A stretch of 64,000 nt of DNA, from positions 1,550,001 to 1,614,000 of the forward strand of contig CAVQBR010000002.1 of the NCBI GenBank assembly GCA_963710865.1. The letters run 5' to 3'. The notes beneath the pieces are model-generated. The model did no database searches. It was not told the DNA's origin and was given only the letters and a program-made list of their open reading frames with translations. Below are positions 33,641-41,403 of the stretch, in pieces; position 1 is the stretch's first letter; the number at the start of each line of letters is the position of its first letter. Position numbers and translations under genes: made by a program. The DNA is from PRDV01 sp963710865. GTDB taxonomy: Bacteria; Babelota; Babeliae; Babelales; Babelaceae.

Positions 33641-34978
33641 TTAACTCATCATCAGTCGTTCTTCTGGATATTGGAATTCTCCTCTATCGCGATGCATCCT
33701 CAGAGCAAGCATAAGGGTGAGAGTTCCTATTCTGCCCATAAGCATATTACAGATGATAAGGAATTTGCCGGGGATGGATAAGAAGGGGGTAATTTCGGTT
33801 GCAAGACCTAAGTTTGTAAATGACGATACTGCCTCAAAAAATACGCTAATAAAGCTACTTTGACTTTCTATAAGAGCTAAGCAGAAGGTGCTCACAGTGA
33901 TCCAGCAGACACTGAGTGACAAGACGGCCATCGCCTTAAATATCTGATCTTGTGGAATCCTACGCCCTTTAATTTCAACCACCATGCGGCCATTAATGAC
34001 CGAACGAATCGTTGCAAGAAAAAGAGCGAAGGTAGTTACTTTAATACCGCTTCCAGTTGATACGGGAGAGGAACCGATAAAGCTATACATAATGATCATA
34101 AAGACTGTCGCTGTTTGCATATTACTTATGGCTATCGTTGTAAGACCGGCGCTTCGGTAAGCTACAGCATTAAAAATCATATTGCTGATCGTTACAAAGA
34201 ATGACTGGTCTGCAAAATGGCGAGAACCCTCAATCCAAAGAAGGAGCAAGGTAACGGTGCCAATCAGTACAGGAACCACCGCAAAGACAACTCGGGTGGT
34301 CAAAGAAAACTGATAGCGCTTTTTCATAAAACGTTTCTTGATATATATGAAGAACTCATAGATTGTAACAAACCCAATACCGCCGAGGAAAATAAGTAAT
34401 CCTGTAATTCCAAGAAGAGGAATGTTCTCCTTAAAGGGGATCATACTTTGTCCGCCAAAGCTGCTCAAGCCTGCATTACAAAAGGAGGATATGCTGTGAA
34501 ATATCGAGTGAAATACTGCTTCTCCCGGAGAATACAGAGGAGAGATAAGCCAATAAATACATCCGGCACCAATAAGCTCGGTAATAAGAGCAAATCCAAT
34601 AATAAAATAGAGAATATACCGGGGGTTTTTGAGTATGGTTAGTTCCAGTACTTGGCCGATCATAAACTGTGTTGACAGCCCGAGGGTAACGAACAATGAT
34701 ACTAAAAAAAGCCACAAAGTTAACAGTCCAATGCCTCCAATTTGGATAAGGGCAAGAATAATGCATTTACCAAAGAGAGTAAAAGAATCGAAAGGTATAG
34801 TTAGAACACCTGTCACGCAGGTTGATGAAGTTGCTGTAAATAAGCAGTCAACAAATGAAATAGGAGTCCGTTGAGCTGCAGGGAGCATCAACAATATCGT
34901 TCCAAGACCTATGGTAAATATAATAGATAGCAGGACTGTCCGTCCTGGTGAATCGCACAAGAATTTTCGTAAGCCCAT
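33641..34978 (-). CDS. ktrB: Potassium transporter membrane subunit
   Basis: A 445-residue membrane protein of the Trk/Ktr/HKT superfamily. Four membrane-pore-membrane units are recognisable from their selectivity-filter loops: TSSTCVTG (50-57), SSFCNAG, AYRSAG and SSFTNLG, each with the conserved Gly. The length fits KtrB rather than the longer TrkH. The first gene of a ktrB-ktrA pair; together they import K+ with Na+ or proton coupling. An inverted repeat lies upstream. Confidence 0.87.
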   Translation of the reverse strand: MGLRKFLCDSPGRTVLLSIIFTIGLGTILLMLPAAQRTPISFVDCLFTATSSTCVTGVLTIPFDSFTLFGKCIILALIQIGGIGLLTLWLFLVSLFVTLGLSTQFMIGQVLELTILKNPRYILYFIIGFALITELIGAGCIYWLISPLYSPGEAVFHSIFHSISSFCNAGLSSFGGQSMIPFKENIPLLGITGLLIFLGGIGFVTIYEFFIYIKKRFMKKRYQFSLTTRVVFAVVPVLIGTVTLLLLWIEGSRHFADQSFFVTISNMIFNAVAYRSAGLTTIAISNMQTATVFMIIMYSFIGSSPVSTGSGIKVTTFALFLATIRSVINGRMVVEIKGRRIPQDQIFKAMAVLSLSVCWITVSTFCLALIESQSSFISVFFEAVSSFTNLGLATEITPFLSIPGKFLIICNMLMGRIGTLTLMLALRMHRDRGEFQYPEERLMMS

Positions 34979-35021
34979 GGTGTAACTTTCTACAGGTCCG
35001 AAACTTAAAGGTACTATTAAT

Positions 35022-35035
35022 GATACTACAGTATC
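35022..35035. promoter_or_regulatory. Inverted repeat upstream of ktrB
   Basis: GATACT-AC-AGTATC, a 6-2-6 dyad 44 bp upstream of the ktrB ATG. A regulator-binding site is possible but not shown. Confidence 0.3.
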
Positions 35036-35108
35036 TTAAAATGTATACGTAAGGCAAGAGTTAGGGGTATGATCAAAATTGGTATCAATCAGTTGATTAC
35101 TGTGGTAA

Positions 35109-35427
35109 ATGGTCAGTGGTTCGATCGAAGGAATAACTCCTTTGGAACAAAAAATTATAGTACTTGTTTATGACCACTTTCCTGGAACCAAGAGGCTTGA
35201 ATTTCGAAAGACACGTGTCGGTCGATGAATGCATCCTTCTGAATACCATTCTCTCTGGGAACTTACATTAATAAGCGCACTGGCCAATAATCGTGATCTG
35301 CAACTCGTGAGGAAAAACTTTCTATACAGAAGAATTTAGACAGATCGCCGATGAATTTGGAAGAAATGAGGTTCTTAAATATTTTGAGCAAACACTCATT
35401 CTTAGCAGCTCATCTGCAAACTGGTGA
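35109..35427 (+). pseudogene. Decayed protein-coding gene, family unknown
   Basis: Three short overlapping frames follow one another and each reads as protein-like sequence. 35109-35228 (ATG, ...GITPLEQKIIVLVYDHFPG) is followed by 35229-35339 (MHPSEYHSLWELTLISALAN) and then ~35329-35427 (EEFRQIADEFGRNEVLKYF). Two frameshifts would join them into a ~100-residue product. The ELTLISALANNRDLQLVRK stretch is faintly ankyrin-like. No promoter or SD was identified. Confidence 0.4.
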
Positions 35428-35453
35428 AGAAGGGAAGTAGAGTGTACCTTCTC

Positions 35454-35708
35454 TCAACTCAGTCGCTTTGGCAGAGGAATCTCGTCTTCCATTTTAATAT
35501 AGAGCTCGAGTGCACCAGTGAGCGCTTCTTTTATAGAGTCAAACGCTTCAGCCAACGTAGGAGCATCCGTGCTGATCCCCGGTAACTCGTTGACGTGAAC
35601 AATATAGAGCAACTCTCCAGTTTCTCTCGTCGTTTCTACAATATAAGTCCATGGCAAATCGAGATAATATTGTAGGTCTCTAGTTGTGGCATTTGTATTG
35701 TGGGTCAT
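35454..35708 (-). CDS. HicB-like protein (orphan antitoxin type)
   Basis: 84 residues from the ATG at 35708, chosen for SD AGGAG 6 bp upstream; the frame is open further upstream but without an SD. The core (YIVETTRETGELLYIVHVNELPGISTDAPTLAEAFDSIKEAL) is the ribonuclease-H-like HicB fold with its strand-turn-strand and ELPG motif. HicB neutralises the HicA mRNA interferase in toxin-antitoxin pairs, but no hicA-like gene is adjacent and no C-terminal DNA-binding domain is present, so it is probably a solitary HicB-family protein. Confidence 0.75.
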   Translation of the reverse strand: MTHNTNATTRDLQYYLDLPWTYIVETTRETGELLYIVHVNELPGISTDAPTLAEAFDSIKEALTGALELYIKMEDEIPLPKRLS

Positions 35709-35912
35709 GGTCTCTCCTCGCGATTTGATCGTCTGTGGCTTCTTTTCTGGTGCAGTCCGAGAGATTTGTACTTTTGTTCTATTTCGTAGGCTATCAGATT
35801 TAAAAAATGATGACAAGTGTTGCAACAAGTTCTCTGAGACATTAGACTTTTTGCCAAGAACTCGATTCAGATCGGGCATAATAACAGATCGTAGCCCCAT
35901 TGATGGCCCGCT

Positions 35913-36479
35913 CTAGTGAGTGAGAAACCAGAGGGCTATAAATAGAAGAACGCCCACTATTATGATCGTATAAAAATACTTCTGCAAATAATAATGCACA
36001 CTTTCACCCCAGAAATAGATTGCTCCTGAGATAGCAAAAAAGCGTAATCCGCGAGCGATCATTGAAAGCGCAATAAACGGAATAATGGGCAAGCGACAAA
36101 ATCCTGCTGTTAGCGTGAGAATTTTAAAGGGCATAGGAGTAAGAGCAACAAAAAAGGTAGTCCAAGCTTGGTACTGCTTAAACTGTTGTACGAGCTGCTC
36201 AAATTTATCAGGTGCTACAAGATAATGAATGAACCACTTTCCTCCCGCTTGCCAAAGTAGGGTACCAAGCATATATCCTACAAATGCTCCCACTGCTGAC
36301 ATACTTGTAGCAATGAGAGCATAATAAAAAGCATGTTTGCGGTTTTCAAGGCTATAAAAAGCGAGAAGGGTACTCACCGGCACAACAAAAAAGCCTTCGA
36401 TAACGACGAGCAATGCTAAGAGAGCAGTTCCATACCGAGCATGGACATGCTTTCCCAGCCATTGGTATATGCCTTTCAT
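35913..36479 (-). CDS. DedA/VTT-family membrane protein (YqaA-like)
   Basis: A 188-residue inner-membrane protein with about five hydrophobic segments. The VTT (SNARE-associated) signature is visible as the re-entrant LLALLVVIEGFFVVPVS near residue 20-36, then GAFVGYMLG and the amphipathic FFVALTPMPFKILTLTAG with the family's conserved TPxPxK motif. DedA proteins are linked to lipid flipping and membrane homeostasis. Its start overlaps the glyS stop by 4 bp, so it is the distal gene of a glyS-dedA operon. Confidence 0.82.
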   Translation of the reverse strand: MKGIYQWLGKHVHARYGTALLALLVVIEGFFVVPVSTLLAFYSLENRKHAFYYALIATSMSAVGAFVGYMLGTLLWQAGGKWFIHYLVAPDKFEQLVQQFKQYQAWTTFFVALTPMPFKILTLTAGFCRLPIIPFIALSMIARGLRFFAISGAIYFWGESVHYYLQKYFYTIIIVGVLLFIALWFLTH

Positions 36480-37780
36480 AAACGGAGCATTTCCCGTATA
36501 TACGCCTCAATTGATTCGATAGCAATGCGCTCCTGATTCATGGTATCGCGATGCCGTACGGTTACCTTTCCATCAGTTGGGCTATCAAAATCATAGGTAA
36601 AGCAGAGGGGTGTACCAATCTCATCTTGGCGACGATATCGTTTTCCAATAGAGCCTGAAAGATCATATTGGACAGAATAGCCCTTACGCTGTACGTCCTT
36701 AAAGATCTGTGTCATTGGCTCAACCTGCTGTTTTGTAAGTGGCATGAACGCTGCTTTATAAGGTGCAAGATTGGGGTGTAATTTAAGAGCAATCCGTGTT
36801 TCTCCTTCAACGCCATCTTCATAATAAGCATCAAACAAAATAGTTAAAAAGAGACGATCTGTCCCCACTGAGCATTCAACGACATGAGGTATATACGAAC
36901 TTTTGGTCTCTTCGTCAAATACCGAAAGATCTTTTCCTGAATATTCCATATGGCGCGATAAGTCAAAGTTTCCTCGATAAGCGATACCTTCCAATTCCTT
37001 CCAACCAAAGGGGAACAGGTATTCAACATCGCTCGTCGATTTAGAATAATGGGAAAGCTCTTCTTTTTCATGAGGTCGTAAGCGAACCTTCTCAGTATTA
37101 ATACCAATAGCTTCATAAAACCGCATGCGTACCTCAGACCAGAAGGTGAAAAATTCGGGCGCTGTCTCTTCAGTACAGAACCATTCCATTTCCATTTGCT
37201 CAAACTCCCTCATGCGAAATAAGAACTGTTTAGGAGTAATCTCATTTCTAAATGCTTTGCCAATTTGGCCAATACCGAAAGGAATCTTTACCCGGTTACT
37301 CGACATCACATTTTTAAAATTTATAAAAATTGATTGAGCAGTTTCTGGTCGTAAGTAGGCTACCGATGTTGCATCTTCAGCAGCACCAACTTGCGTTTTA
37401 AACATGAGATTAAACTGCCGTACTGCCGTCCATTCTGTGTCACCACAATGGGGGCAAGCCTTGCTACTATCTATTTCATCAGCGCGATATCTATGCTTAC
37501 AGGTGGTACAATCGATCATAGGATCTTGAAACCCTTCCAAATGACCTGATGCTTCCCATACTGATTCTGGTGCGAGCAGCGAGCCTTCAATAAAAAGAAT
37601 ATCGAGGCCTGTTTCTTTCAATGACTGAAGCCAGGCTGCACGAATATTTTGCTTAAGAAGGGTCCCTACAGGCCCCGTATCGTAGACTCCATTGAGACCA
37701 CCATAGATCTCAGCTGTTTGATACACTAATCCGCGTCTTTTACACAATGCTACGAGTTTTTCTAATGTTACAACTGACAT
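36476..37780 (-). CDS. glyS: Glycyl-tRNA synthetase, alpha2 type
   Basis: A 434-residue class II synthetase that charges tRNA-Gly. Motif 1 region GGLNGVYDTGPVG, a Cys4 zinc-like insert CTTCKHRYRAD...CPHCGDTEW, motif 2 FRNEITPKQFLFRMREFEQMEMEWF and motif 3 GTDRLFLTILFDAY are seen, with an anticodon-binding domain at the C-terminus (from ~residue 340). This is the single-chain form, not the GlyQ/GlyS heterotetramer. It follows a TATACT promoter. Confidence 0.95.
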   Translation of the reverse strand: MSVVTLEKLVALCKRRGLVYQTAEIYGGLNGVYDTGPVGTLLKQNIRAAWLQSLKETGLDILFIEGSLLAPESVWEASGHLEGFQDPMIDCTTCKHRYRADEIDSSKACPHCGDTEWTAVRQFNLMFKTQVGAAEDATSVAYLRPETAQSIFINFKNVMSSNRVKIPFGIGQIGKAFRNEITPKQFLFRMREFEQMEMEWFCTEETAPEFFTFWSEVRMRFYEAIGINTEKVRLRPHEKEELSHYSKSTSDVEYLFPFGWKELEGIAYRGNFDLSRHMEYSGKDLSVFDEETKSSYIPHVVECSVGTDRLFLTILFDAYYEDGVEGETRIALKLHPNLAPYKAAFMPLTKQQVEPMTQIFKDVQRKGYSVQYDLSGSIGKRYRRQDEIGTPLCFTYDFDSPTDGKVTVRHRDTMNQERIAIESIEAYIREMLRL

Positions 37781-37816
37781 ACAATTCCTTTTGAATGCTT
37801 AAACCTCTTTATGCTA

Positions 37817-37844
37817 AGTATACCCCCTGGGTAAGTTTGAGCAA
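37817..37844 (-). promoter_or_regulatory. Promoter of glyS
   Basis: Minus strand TTGCTC (37844-37839), 16 bp, TATACT (37822-37817), 36 bp before the ATG. Confidence 0.5.
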
Positions 37845-37872
37845 CCTCCTCCTCCGCCTCAACTAAGTCTTG

Positions 37873-37914
37873 TTTTATTGAATATCGATAAATTTTTATT
37901 GATATTCAATAAAA
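37873..37914. promoter_or_regulatory. Large palindromic operator
   Basis: TTTTATTGAATATC (37873-37886) and GATATTCAATAAAA (37901-37914) are perfect 14-bp inverted copies, and the inner bases almost continue the symmetry. Each arm contains a smaller dyad (ATTGAATATCGAT, ATTGATATTCAAT) about two helical turns apart, as for a pair of repressor dimers. The right arm overlaps the -35 of the downstream promoter. The Cro-like protein at 38505 is the obvious candidate ligand. Confidence 0.65.
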
Positions 37915-37926
37915 GTGTGCTAATCT
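37899..37926 (+). promoter_or_regulatory. Promoter of the DUF2975-HTH genes
   Basis: TTGATA (37899-37904), 16 bp, TAATCT (37921-37926). The -35 lies inside the palindromic operator, which fits repression. Confidence 0.5.
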
Positions 37927-37964
37927 CAGTGAGGTTACGTATTTTTCACCACAAAAGGATTATT

Positions 37965-38486
37965 ATGAATAAGATTCAGTTCTATGCGAGCGTTCTACAA
38001 ATTACAAGTGTTTGTTTTATCGTAGTTACTGCTATTTTTCACCTACTCGTATGGTTTACAGATCTACAGAACAATCAATTGTACGTCGCAGCCCGTTATA
38101 GCTTTGATGGAGAAATGGCTGTAAATACTTTGTCTTTGTTTCAGCGAGGGTTAGGATTCCTCGTTGAACTGGGTGCATTTTTCATAGCTGTTGCAGGGAT
38201 CCTCACCTTTAATACACTCATGCAAAGATTTAAAGGTGGCGAGTTCTTTTCTCATTCGATTGTACAGCTTCTCAATCGCCTCAGTCGAATAGCCCTCTGC
38301 TGGGCTCTCTATAACCCGATTAAGCAGATGTTGCTCAGTCTTATTATTACGCGCGCTCATAGTATTACTCTCTGTATAAGTGCAAGCGATATCATTAATA
38401 GTTTCATTTTTAGCATTTTTGTGGTTGTTACCTTGTTGATGCAAGAGGGTCTCAAGCTTCGCCATGAACAGGATCTTACCGTCTAA
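37965..38486 (+). CDS. DUF2975-type membrane protein
   Basis: 173 residues from the ATG at 37965 (SD AAAGGA). Four hydrophobic segments: VCFIVVTAIFHLLVWF, FLVELGAFFIAVAGILTF, IALCWALYNPIKQMLLSLII and IINSFIFSIFVVVTLLM. The middle shows the family's FxxGxFFS...L...R pattern (RFKGGEFFSHSIVQLLNRLSR). DUF2975 proteins are usually encoded with a small Cro-type regulator, as here (18 bp apart). Function unknown. A decayed second copy lies at 39484. Confidence 0.75.
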   Translation: MNKIQFYASVLQITSVCFIVVTAIFHLLVWFTDLQNNQLYVAARYSFDGEMAVNTLSLFQRGLGFLVELGAFFIAVAGILTFNTLMQRFKGGEFFSHSIVQLLNRLSRIALCWALYNPIKQMLLSLIITRAHSITLCISASDIINSFIFSIFVVVTLLMQEGLKLRHEQDLTV

Positions 38487-38504
38487 ACCAGAGGAGATGG
38501 CTCG

Positions 38505-38705
38505 ATGAAGATTGTAGTTAAGTTGGATGAGGTACTGTTGAGCAGAAAAATGCGGCTTAATGAGCTTGCGGCACTCGTTGATATAACAGAGGCAAACTTA
38601 TCAATTTTGAAAACAGGTAAAGCGAAAGCGATAAGATTTTCAACCTTAGAAGCCCTTTGTAAGGCACTGAACTGCCAACCTGGGGACTTATTAGAATATA
38701 GCTGA
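38505..38705 (+). CDS. Cro/C1-type transcriptional regulator (YozG-like)
   Basis: A 66-residue protein, essentially one HTH domain: MRLNELAALVDITEANLSILKTGKAKAIRFSTLEALCKAL carries the helix-turn-helix, and the CQPGDLLEY ending is characteristic of the YozG/DUF2975-partner group. SD GGAG precedes it. Likely autoregulates through the palindrome at 37873-37914. Confidence 0.85.
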   Translation: MKIVVKLDEVLLSRKMRLNELAALVDITEANLSILKTGKAKAIRFSTLEALCKALNCQPGDLLEYS

Positions 38706-38722
38706 TAATCCAAGGAGATATG

Positions 38723-39418
38723 ATGAAACAATATGCACTTCTTTTAACCCTTTGTACCAATGTAACACTAGCGGTCGAGTATCCTGAGATAACTTTTGCC
38801 TATGATTGGCGAGGCCGTTTGATTGATCTTATTGGACGCATGTGGTATGGACTTAAAGTAACTGATGAATCCCACTACCAAGTAGCGAAGCAACTTCCTC
38901 TCTTTAGAGCTGCATGGGAAAGAGATGCTCCTCGTCTCTTTGGAGAGATTGTTTCTACGTTCAAGCGAGGATTCAAAGCCAAAGAAAGAACTGCCATTTT
39001 GTATCTCGGTGATAGTTGGTCATACGGGAGCGGCTGGTTTCTCCTTTTGGGAGTCCGTAATCTCCTTGAGCCCGACTGGAAGGAATGCTCAATAGCTAAG
39101 GAAGAAGTATTTACCTCCATTTTGTTTCATGAACTGCTCCATATATGGCTCGAAGAGAATCTAGATGTAGCAAGTTCCGCTTTGCTTGGAAAGTATCGTC
39201 ATGAACATGAGTACGTTCTCGATCATCTCCATCTTATGGCTCTTCAAAAAATGGTATATGTTAATCTGGGACGCTTCGACATACTTGCTGAGATTGATCG
39301 TGGCTATCGGGTATTCTCTCTCCCGGAATATAAACGTGCCTGGGAGATTGTTACTCTGATCGAGGGATATGAAACTGTACTTGAAGATCTGCGACTCAAT
39401 CTTTTGGTTCAATCCTAA
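38723..39418 (+). CDS. Secreted HExxH metallopeptidase-like protein
   Basis: 231 residues; the second of two tandem ATGs (38723) has AAGGAG 6 bp upstream. The signal peptide is MKQYALLLTLCTNVTLA. Near residue 138 the helix SILFHELLHIWLEE supplies the zinc-binding HELLH, and EHEYVLDHLHLMAL about 25 residues later could give the third ligand. The family is not recognised beyond the motif. It is the third gene behind the palindromic operator, so it may belong to that regulon. Confidence 0.65.
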   Translation: MKQYALLLTLCTNVTLAVEYPEITFAYDWRGRLIDLIGRMWYGLKVTDESHYQVAKQLPLFRAAWERDAPRLFGEIVSTFKRGFKAKERTAILYLGDSWSYGSGWFLLLGVRNLLEPDWKECSIAKEEVFTSILFHELLHIWLEENLDVASSALLGKYRHEHEYVLDHLHLMALQKMVYVNLGRFDILAEIDRGYRVFSLPEYKRAWEIVTLIEGYETVLEDLRLNLLVQS

Positions 39419-39483
39419 AGTGAGCTGCAAATTAAGGATCATAAAAGTATCCTCCTAGCGAGCAAGATTTCGTACTTGTACTC

Positions 39484-39905
39484 AAGGATTATTATGACTA
39501 AGATTCGGTTCTATGCAAGCGTTCTACAAATTACAAGTGTTTGTTTTATTGTAGTTACTGCTATTTTTCAGCTATTACCATTTATCAATTAGACGTCGCA
39601 GCTCGTTAGAGCTTTGATGGAGAAAAAGTCGGTAAATACCTTGCCCATTTTTCATAGCTGTTGCATGGATCCTAACTATTTAAAGGTGTCGAGTTCTTTT
39701 CTAATACGGTTGTACAGCTCCTCAGTCGCCTGAGTCGGATAGCCCTCTGCTGGACTCTCTATAGCACACTTAACAGATGTTGCTCGGTCTTATTATTACT
39801 CGCGTGCAGCGTATTGGGTGCAACGGACACATTAATAGTTTCATTTTTAGCATTTTTGTGGTGATTACCTTCTTATGCCTTTTCAAAAAATGGTATACTT
39901 TGTGG
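39484..39905 (+). pseudogene. Decayed duplicate of the DUF2975 and metallopeptidase genes
   Basis: From AAGGATTATTATGA (39484) the DNA follows 37954-38440 with many identical stretches (TCTACAAATTACAAGTG; TTTCATTTTTAGCATTTTTG), but with several deletions and stops. The last ~30 bp (TTCAAAAAATGGTATA at ~39882) switch to a match inside the metallopeptidase gene near 39244. The copy thus lost the HTH gene and most of the peptidase. Its end overlaps the 3' end of the first Fic gene. Confidence 0.8.
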
Positions 39906-40946
39906 GTTTGGATACTCTTTTTGCGTGTCCTTAACGAGCTGCGCAATAAACTGGACAAATGCATCATATTCGTGCTCGTTTTCTAGACTCGCATTCATGA
40001 TAACAAGTTGTTTGTAAGCATCAGCATGGAGGTTCGGTCTAAAAATAGGCGCTAGATAGCCGCGACTGAAGAGAAGCATACTTGCAATCATACGTGCAGT
40101 TCTTTTATTTGCGGTATTAAAGGGGTGAATTCTAATGATATCAATCCAAATCCTCGCGGCAGCTTCGATTGGAGTCATTCCCGGTCGGTTCATATTGTGC
40201 AGTGCTTGTGTTAAAAATCGATCAATGTCTTCGGGACGTGAAAAAGTGTGTATTCGAGTGTTAAGCCAGTACGCACAATCTATCATGCCAGCCCTATATT
40301 CAGATGATAATCGCGACTCTGATTCCCATGCGTCGACTTCTGTAAGATCGATAGCGAGGGGAGCGTTCATTCCGCGTAGCATAGATTTGATATCCTCGGG
40401 TAGCTCATGTGAGTACTTATGCTCAACGAGGAGATAGTTGGCAAATAATGTTTCAGCAATGCTCAACTTCCGTTTATGCATGTGAGCAGGTTTTTCACGA
40501 AATCTTCCAGGTGAGTCTTCTGTTAATCGAGCTACTCGCCTATTAATATCTATTATCCGTTGTATCGTGATTGTCGAGGGCGACGCGCCTCTCAGAAAAG
40601 ATTCTGCGAGACTCAGTGCGTCTATCCAGTCATACATTTCTTTTATATAGGTGAGCTTGTCAGCATTTGGCGTTAACTTCGCTAGTGCTGCTTTTGTAGC
40701 CTTATCAGCATAGTTCTTCCTGAGATTGAATTGCTCGGAATTCCAGTGATAGAATTGGTATGGTGTTGGATTTGCGTAAAAAATCCATGGTATATCCTGG
40801 ATGCAGTGTGGAGAAACAGGCTGGATAGACTCGACCAACTGGCGAGCTTCGGTGCTGATCGTCTTCTGCATGCTGTAGGTAACCGAAGTACCCGCTAATA
40901 TGCATACAATACGAGCGAAACTCAATAGATTTTGAACCGTCTTCAT
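39873..40946 (-). CDS. Secreted Fic-domain protein 1 (catalytic His present)
   Basis: A 357-residue protein, the shortest and most diverged of the array. The signal peptide spans LLSFARIVCILAGTSVTYS. The N-terminal box reads IQPV...IPWIFYANP, a degraded form of the array consensus. The Fic core contains INRRVARLTEDSPGRFREK and the active loop HPFNTANKRTAR with His274. Fic enzymes transfer AMP or other phosphate-containing groups onto Ser/Thr/Tyr of target proteins; the NKR ending resembles Doc, which phosphorylates EF-Tu, so the reaction cannot be predicted. Its 3' end runs into a pseudogene on the other strand, and it is the last gene of the array in transcription order. Confidence 0.85.
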   Translation of the reverse strand: MKTVQNLLSFARIVCILAGTSVTYSMQKTISTEARQLVESIQPVSPHCIQDIPWIFYANPTPYQFYHWNSEQFNLRKNYADKATKAALAKLTPNADKLTYIKEMYDWIDALSLAESFLRGASPSTITIQRIIDINRRVARLTEDSPGRFREKPAHMHKRKLSIAETLFANYLLVEHKYSHELPEDIKSMLRGMNAPLAIDLTEVDAWESESRLSSEYRAGMIDCAYWLNTRIHTFSRPEDIDRFLTQALHNMNRPGMTPIEAAARIWIDIIRIHPFNTANKRTARMIASMLLFSRGYLAPIFRPNLHADAYKQLVIMNASLENEHEYDAFVQFIAQLVKDTQKEYPNPQSIPFFEKA

Positions 40947-41403
40947 TAAATTCCCTTCTTTGGTACAAAGTTTTCTACAAAAAATTCTACTTTGCTTTCA
41001 GACCGTAGTCAATATTTTCAGCAATGCAACTCCCCGAAATATGAGTACGCATGATTCTATTACATCCGGCCGTAAGAATTCTCGGTATTCCTGTTCGCGC
41101 AATCGAGGAGTAACTCTCTAATACCAGCCTCATCATCTTCACCCACTCCATAGTCATGATAGAATCGCAGCAGCCGGCGCAAGGCATTAATGTCTTCTCA
41201 ATTCAATGGGTTACAGCGGCTCGGCGGGCCCCTGATAGATTTGCATCTGATCGGGCTCACATGCTTTATACATTCTTGTTCGTAGAGCCGATAGATAAAA
41301 CCTTTATCTCTTTTTCCCCAGCAGATCTTGAGGCTGCCAGATTGTACCATGACCCGGAGAAATTCCTTCTCAACTTGGAAACTGTCTCCGACCGAAAGCG
41401 CTC
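40947..41403. other. Intergenic region without a supported gene
   Basis: An 83-codon frame on the plus strand (41156-41407) has no SD and no recognisable family and overlaps the neighbouring stop. No RNA or strong hairpin was identified. Confidence 0.4.

Noticed and set aside
35454..35708. Complete HicAB toxin-antitoxin system
   Set aside because: No hicA-sized double-stranded-RNA-binding-like gene flanks the HicB-like gene.
35709..35900. 64-codon upstream extension of the HicB-like gene
   Set aside because: The HicB domain begins just after the ATG at 35708, which has AGGAG; the upstream part has no SD and no similarity.
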